A stretch of DNA of 64,000 nucleotides, from the NCBI RefSeq assembly GCF_023715345.1, contig NZ_JAMBNY010000019.1:1-64000 (forward strand), in the 5' to 3' direction. This DNA comes from Paenibacillus camelliae (GTDB taxonomy: Bacteria > Bacillota > Bacilli > Paenibacillales > Paenibacillaceae). Under the pieces are notes generated by a model. The model was given only the letters and a program-made list of their open reading frames with translations, searched no databases and was not told where the DNA came from. Made by a program: the position numbers and the translations under genes. Of this stretch, positions 60,321 to 64,000 are shown piece by piece; within the stretch, counting starts at the first letter, position 1, and each line of letters starts with the position of its first letter.

Positions 60321-61733
60321 TCACTTACGGCGCCAGCGTATACCTTGCGGTGTATCCTCAAGCACAATATTCATAGCATTGAGCAAATCGCGAATTTCAT
60401 CCGCTCTCGCCCAGTTTTTATTTGCACGCGCTTCTGTGCGCTCTACAATAAGCGCCTCTACCTGCGCATCTAGGTCTTCCTCCTCCTGTGCTGGTTGCAG
60501 TAAGCCAAGCACAAGATCAAATCTCTCGAACTTCTCCTTCAAAGCCTTCAGCGCCTGCGCACTTAACGCTTCATCCTTCATGCTAGTGTTCGCTACAGAT
60601 ACAAGCTCAAATAAAGCGGTAATCGCATCTGGCGTATTAAAGTCATCGTTCATCTTAGCAGTAAACATCTGTTCTACACGTGCTAGCTCAGCTGCAAGTG
60701 CTTCACTAACTTCACCTGTATTGCCTTCCTTCTCGGCAAGCTCAAATCGATGCTGCAGGTTAGCATAGCAGGTGTTGATCCGCTCAACGCTGTTGGTCGC
60801 TTGAGCGATCGTATCATCATTGAAGTTAAGCGGGCTACGATAGTGCGTAGCAAGCATGAAGTAACGTATTGCCTGCGGCTTTACCTTCTTCACCAGCTCA
60901 TGCACGGTGATCCCATTGCCAAGAGACTTCGACATTTTCTCATTATTGATATGGATATAGCCATTATGCATCCAATAATTCGCTAGTGGTGCCTCGGTTA
61001 AGCATTCTGACTGTGCAACCTCACATTCGTGGTGCGGGAACTGCAGATCAAGTCCGCCTCCGTGAATATCAAGCGTATCTCCTAAATACTTGCGCGCCAT
61101 TGCCGAGCATTCAATATGCCAGCCCGGGCGACCCTTACCCCATGGACTATCCCAATTGATTTCTCCAGGCTTTGCTGCTTTCCACAGCACAAAATCCTGT
61201 GCATCCGCCTTCCGGTCACCAATTTCCACACGAATGCCATGCTGCAGCTCTTCTAGGTTTTGATGAGACAGCTTACCATAATCGGCAAACGACGACGTCT
61301 TAAAGTAAACGTCACCGCCACTTTCATACGCATGTCCCTTTGCCATAAGTCCTGCAATAAATTCAATAATGTCATCCATATGATTCATTACGCGTGGACT
61401 AAGGCTTGCGCGGCGAATGCCAAGCGTTTCAATATCTTCATAATAAGCATCGATAAAGCGATCAGCGACCTCAGGAACGGTAACACCAAGATCATTGGCC
61501 TTCTTAATCAGCTTGTCATCCACATCTGTAAAGTTGGAGACGTAGTTCACTTCATAGCCTGCGTACTCCAAGTATCGTCTTACTACATCGAAAAAAATCG
61601 CAGGACGCGCATTTCCGATATGAATATAATCATATACGGTTGGTCCGCATACATACATTCGAACCTTGCCCGCTTCAATCGGCTTAAAAGCCTCCTTTTG
61701 GCGTGTGAGAGAATTATATATTGCAACTGACAT
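60321..61733 (-). CDS. cysS: cysteinyl-tRNA synthetase
   Basis: 470 residues: class I HIGN motif (YIHIGNARPAIFFDV, about 35), zinc ligands in YVCGPTVYD, IECS and HHECEVAQ, and KMSKS as KMSKSLGN. The start is at 61733, preceded by GGAGGTAAAGTG; a 20-codon extension is not supported. Second gene of the cysE-cysS operon. Confidence 0.97.
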   Translation of the reverse strand: MSVAIYNSLTRQKEAFKPIEAGKVRMYVCGPTVYDYIHIGNARPAIFFDVVRRYLEYAGYEVNYVSNFTDVDDKLIKKANDLGVTVPEVADRFIDAYYEDIETLGIRRASLSPRVMNHMDDIIEFIAGLMAKGHAYESGGDVYFKTSSFADYGKLSHQNLEELQHGIRVEIGDRKADAQDFVLWKAAKPGEINWDSPWGKGRPGWHIECSAMARKYLGDTLDIHGGGLDLQFPHHECEVAQSECLTEAPLANYWMHNGYIHINNEKMSKSLGNGITVHELVKKVKPQAIRYFMLATHYRSPLNFNDDTIAQATNSVERINTCYANLQHRFELAEKEGNTGEVSEALAAELARVEQMFTAKMNDDFNTPDAITALFELVSVANTSMKDEALSAQALKALKEKFERFDLVLGLLQPAQEEEDLDAQVEALIVERTEARANKNWARADEIRDLLNAMNIVLEDTPQGIRWRRK

Positions 61734-61807
61734 CACTTTACCTCCAATGTATTCTCTTCTTATGTTATCGCGATCCATATTTGTTGAGCTCAAGCTTTAT
61801 TCTCATG

Positions 61808-62470
61808 TTATGCTTGATTCTCGTCATTCTTCTCTTGACTGCTCTGCCGCTTGACCTGCTCCTTTAAGTAATCAATCTCCTGCTGCATGTCTCGAAGCAT
61901 CTCAATAATCGGGTCTGGCAGCTGTGTATGGTCAAGACGGTCACGCACCTTCTCACCATTTCTTCTTACAATACGTCCAGGATTGCCAACAACTGTACAA
62001 TTGTCAGGCACCTCGCGCAGCACAACCGCATTTGAGCCAATGCTCGAGTTATTACCTACGCTAAACGATCCGAGCACCTTAGCACCCGATCCGATGACCA
62101 CATTGTTGCCAATCGTTGGGTGACGCTTGCCTTTCTCCTTACCAGTACCTCCGAGCGTTACGCCTTGGTAGATTACAACATCGTCGCCAATCACGCACGT
62201 CTCTCCGATTACAACACCCATGCCATGATCGATGAACAATCGCTCGCCAATTTTAGCGCCAGGATGAATTTCTATGCCCGTAAAAAATCTACTGATTTGT
62301 GAAATCAATCGCGCTAAGGTGTACCATTTTCTGTTGTAGCACGCATGAGCGATTCGATGTGACCATATTGCATGAAGCCCAGAATACGTGAATACAACCT
62401 CAAATGTACTTCTAGCTGCTGGATCGTTGTCGAACACAGCACGCACGTCTGATTGTAAGTGCCGGAACAT
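61808..62470 (-). CDS. cysE: serine O-acetyltransferase
   Basis: 220 residues: N-terminal helical part ([20 protein letters not shown]), hexapeptide left-handed beta helix ([36 protein letters not shown]) with catalytic His in DHGMG. Makes O-acetylserine, the cysteine precursor. The start is ATG 62470 after GGGGGAAG. Controlled by a T-box-like leader, so charging of tRNA-Cys probably regulates it with cysS. Confidence 0.95.
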   Translation of the reverse strand: MFRHLQSDVRAVFDNDPAARSTFEVVFTYSGLHAIWSHRIAHACYNRKWYTLARLISQISRFFTGIEIHPGAKIGERLFIDHGMGVVIGETCVIGDDVVIYQGVTLGGTGKEKGKRHPTIGNNVVIGSGAKVLGSFSVGNNSSIGSNAVVLREVPDNCTVVGNPGRIVRRNGEKVRDRLDHTQLPDPIIEMLRDMQQEIDYLKEQVKRQSSQEKNDENQA

Positions 62471-62593
62471 GCCTCTTCCCCCTAATGGTGTGATCACGTT
62501 CTCATCGTGCAACGAGCATATGATATACAATAGTTCGCTAAAGCACGGAGTATAGTCTAGGAAGCAGGTTCATGTGATCACATCTATAAATAC

Positions 62594-62735
62594 GTAAAAA
62601 AGCCTCTGCAGCTACAAAGCTGCAGAGGCGTAGATTCGCGGTTCCACTCTGCTTAATAGCAAGCATGGCCAATAACATGCAGCTATTATCTTCGCATCCT
62701 TAACGCGGATGATACGTTGTAACCTACCCTTTTGT
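62594..62735 (-). promoter_or_regulatory. T-box leader of cysE-cysS (short or truncated)
   Basis: The T-box sequence AGAGTGGAACCGCG is at 62637-62650. Downstream is a terminator stem GCCTCTGCAGCT/AGCTGCAGAGGC (62602-62629) with U6; upstream is a stem III-like hairpin AATAGC..GCATG/CATGC..GCTATT. Only about 85 nt remain between the T-box and repeat H, containing a small CATCC/GGATG hairpin; I cannot identify a normal stem I with specifier loop or AG-bulge. It may be an ultrashort stem I or a truncated leader. Confidence 0.8.
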
Positions 62736-62745
62736 CTTAAAATTC

Positions 62746-62911
62746 GTTCAAAAAGTTAAGCTTTCAGCACCGAGAAGATTGGATAAAGCTAGGGACTGAT
62801 GAGCGGAGCGTACGCATTGGTACGTGAGCATCAGAAGGCCCGGCTGAATTCAAGATTCGATGTCGAATAACTTTCAGTCCTACTTCGTGATCAAAGAATG
62901 ACTTTTTGAAC
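62746..62911 (+). repeat. dispersed structured repeat, full copy H
   Basis: 166 bp, ends GTTCAAAAAG/CTTTTTGAAC. Variable stem TTGGAT/ATTCAA (one G-U) extended by CTGATG/CATCAG near the conserved hairpin. The third small stem is partly lost. It abuts the T-box leader. Confidence 0.88.
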
Positions 62912-62958
62912 TACCTATATAACAAAAGCTCGGTACAAAGCTCCCAGGTGCATTTCTG

Positions 62959-63189
62959 CTACAACGATGAGGCAACTTCCAGCCTATTGGCAGCTGCATA
63001 TGCATAAGCTAGCCACCAAACGTTTGCCTTCTCTGAACACCGCGAAATAACATACTTATCCTGTTCAACGCTTAATTCAATATAACCTTCAAACCTATCT
63101 TGAATAAGTATAGCGAAACAACCGCGTAGTGACAAGGTGTTATACACGCATGCTGCTTCTTCTAACGACATTCTCGTCACAAAGCTCAC
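62959..63189 (-). CDS. small hypothetical protein
   Basis: 76 residues from a GTG (70 from the ATG at 63171); no recognised domain, signal or membrane segment. Slightly acidic with a Trp/Ala/Tyr-rich C-terminal helix (VWWLAYAYAAANRLE). It lies 24 bp after gltX in the same orientation, but the ribosome binding site is weak and there is no terminator between it and gltX. Possibly co-transcribed with gltX. Confidence 0.45.
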   Translation of the reverse strand: MSFVTRMSLEEAACVYNTLSLRGCFAILIQDRFEGYIELSVEQDKYVISRCSEKANVWWLAYAYAAANRLEVASSL

Positions 63190-63212
63190 AGCTCAGAGCG
63201 ATCTACGCTGAC

Positions 63213-64000
63213 TTAAGCTAGACGAGCTTGCAAACGAGATACGACCTTATCCTTACCTAGCAGCACAAGTGATTGATTCAGATCAGGTCCGTGCGTCTGA
63301 CCCGTTATCGCGGCACGAATCGGCATGAACAATGACTTGCCCTTGCAGCCTGTCGCTTTCTGAACTGCCTTGATCATCGCTTTAATCCCGTCAACGGAGA
63401 AATCTGCTCCATCAGCTTGAAGCTCGGCAAGGAAGGCGGCTAGTACGGTTGGAACCGTTTCTTCAGCTAGAACCTCTGTAGCTTCTGCTTCATCCGCAAC
63501 TTCGTCTGCGAAAAACAGCTTCGTATGCTCAATGATCTCAGATGCGGAGCGCAGCTTATCCTGATGGAGCGCAACGAGCGCTGTGATCCATGCAAGCTTC
63601 TCTTCATCCGGCTGCTGCTCGATCAAGCCCGCTTGCTGCAGATGCGGCAAGCATAGCGCGACGATACGATCGACACTTGCTGCTTTTATATATTCACCGT
63701 TCATCCATGCAAGCTTATTCGTATCAAATACGGCAGGACTTTTACTTAAGCGAGCCGCATCGAATACCTGAACTAGCTCCTCCTGCGTAAACATCTCCTG
63801 CTCGCCTTCTGGAGACCAGCCAAGTAACGCAATGAAATTAAATAACGTTTCTGGCAAATAACCGAGTTGGTCGTATTGTTCAATAAATTGAATGATCGAC
63901 TCATCACGCTTGCTAAGCTTTTTCTTTTGCTCATTTACAATAAGCGTCATATGGGCAAATTGTGGCGGCTGCCAGCCTAGCGCCTCGTAGATCATTAGCT
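63213..64000 (-). CDS. gltX: glutamyl-tRNA synthetase, C-terminal part (runs off the window)
   Basis: About 262 C-terminal residues: [20 protein letters not shown], the KMSKS-equivalent KLSKRDES, then the helical anticodon-binding domain ending SRLQARLA. The N-terminal HIGH-motif half lies beyond base 64000. Usual first gene of gltX-cysE-cysS in Bacillales. Confidence 0.96.
   Translation of the reverse strand, partial: LMIYEALGWQPPQFAHMTLIVNEQKKKLSKRDESIIQFIEQYDQLGYLPETLFNFIALLGWSPEGEQEMFTQEELVQVFDAARLSKSPAVFDTNKLAWMNGEYIKAASVDRIVALCLPHLQQAGLIEQQPDEEKLAWITALVALHQDKLRSASEIIEHTKLFFADEVADEAEATEVLAEETVPTVLAAFLAELQADGADFSVDGIKAMIKAVQKATGCKGKSLFMPIRAAITGQTHGPDLNQSLVLLGKDKVVSRLQARLA

Overview
The window is a chromosomal segment of a spore-forming, low-to-mid GC Firmicute, most likely Paenibacillaceae. 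Evidence: the sporulation and germination genes (pdaB, kbaA, gerD, cwlD, sigH, a SpoIIM-family gene, a YhcN-type lipoprotein), the Bacillales gene order gltX-cysE-cysS-mrnC-rlmB-rae1-sigH-rpmG-secE-nusG, strong AGGAGG-type ribosome binding sites, and a T-box leader. Almost all housekeeping genes lie on the minus strand, so transcription reads from high to low coordinates towards a 16S rRNA gene whose 5' end occupies bases 1-68.

Layout from high to low coordinates: partial gltX; a small unknown gene; a dispersed repeat; a short T-box leader; cysE-cysS-mrnC-rlmB-rae1; sigH; rpmG-secE-nusG-rplK-rplA; an L10 leader with rplJ-rplL; a methyltransferase (ybxB); two repeats; rpoB-rpoC; rpsL-rpsG-fusA-tuf. 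An 8.3-kb insert follows: a substrate-binding-protein ABC transporter, rplY (L25/Ctc), a tandem repeat array, and a GntR-controlled pair of ABC exporter systems. Then comes the full S10-spc-alpha cluster (rpsJ to rplQ, with secY, adk, map, a KOW protein and infA), one more repeat, truA, a plus-strand DUF4097 gene and rplM-rpsI. The remaining accessory and sporulation block holds a YhcN-type lipoprotein, a Ser/Asn repeat protein, a NUDIX hydrolase, cysH, a LacI-family regulator, cysD-cysN, cwlD, salA, gerD, kbaA, pdaB, a SpoIIM-family gene and a small unknown gene, ending at the rRNA operon.

The functional core is the transcription and translation machinery. Around it sit two cysteine/sulfur modules (cysDN plus cysH for sulfate activation and reduction; cysE-cysS for serine acetylation and Cys-tRNA charging) and genes of endospore formation and germination.

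The most unusual content is a family of dispersed structured repeats of about 167 bp (ten copies or pieces). They have TTGAAC/GTTAAC-type inverted ends, a variable internal stem whose two arms change together between copies, and a conserved CGTAC/GTACG hairpin. They occupy most intergenic gaps where synteny departs from the usual Bacillales order, including a 184-bp-period tandem array and a copy abutting a T-box leader that appears to lack a normal stem I. I do not recognise this family. Usual neighbours missing at their expected sites are an L7Ae-like gene between rpoC and rpsL, and the ECF transporter genes between rplQ and truA.
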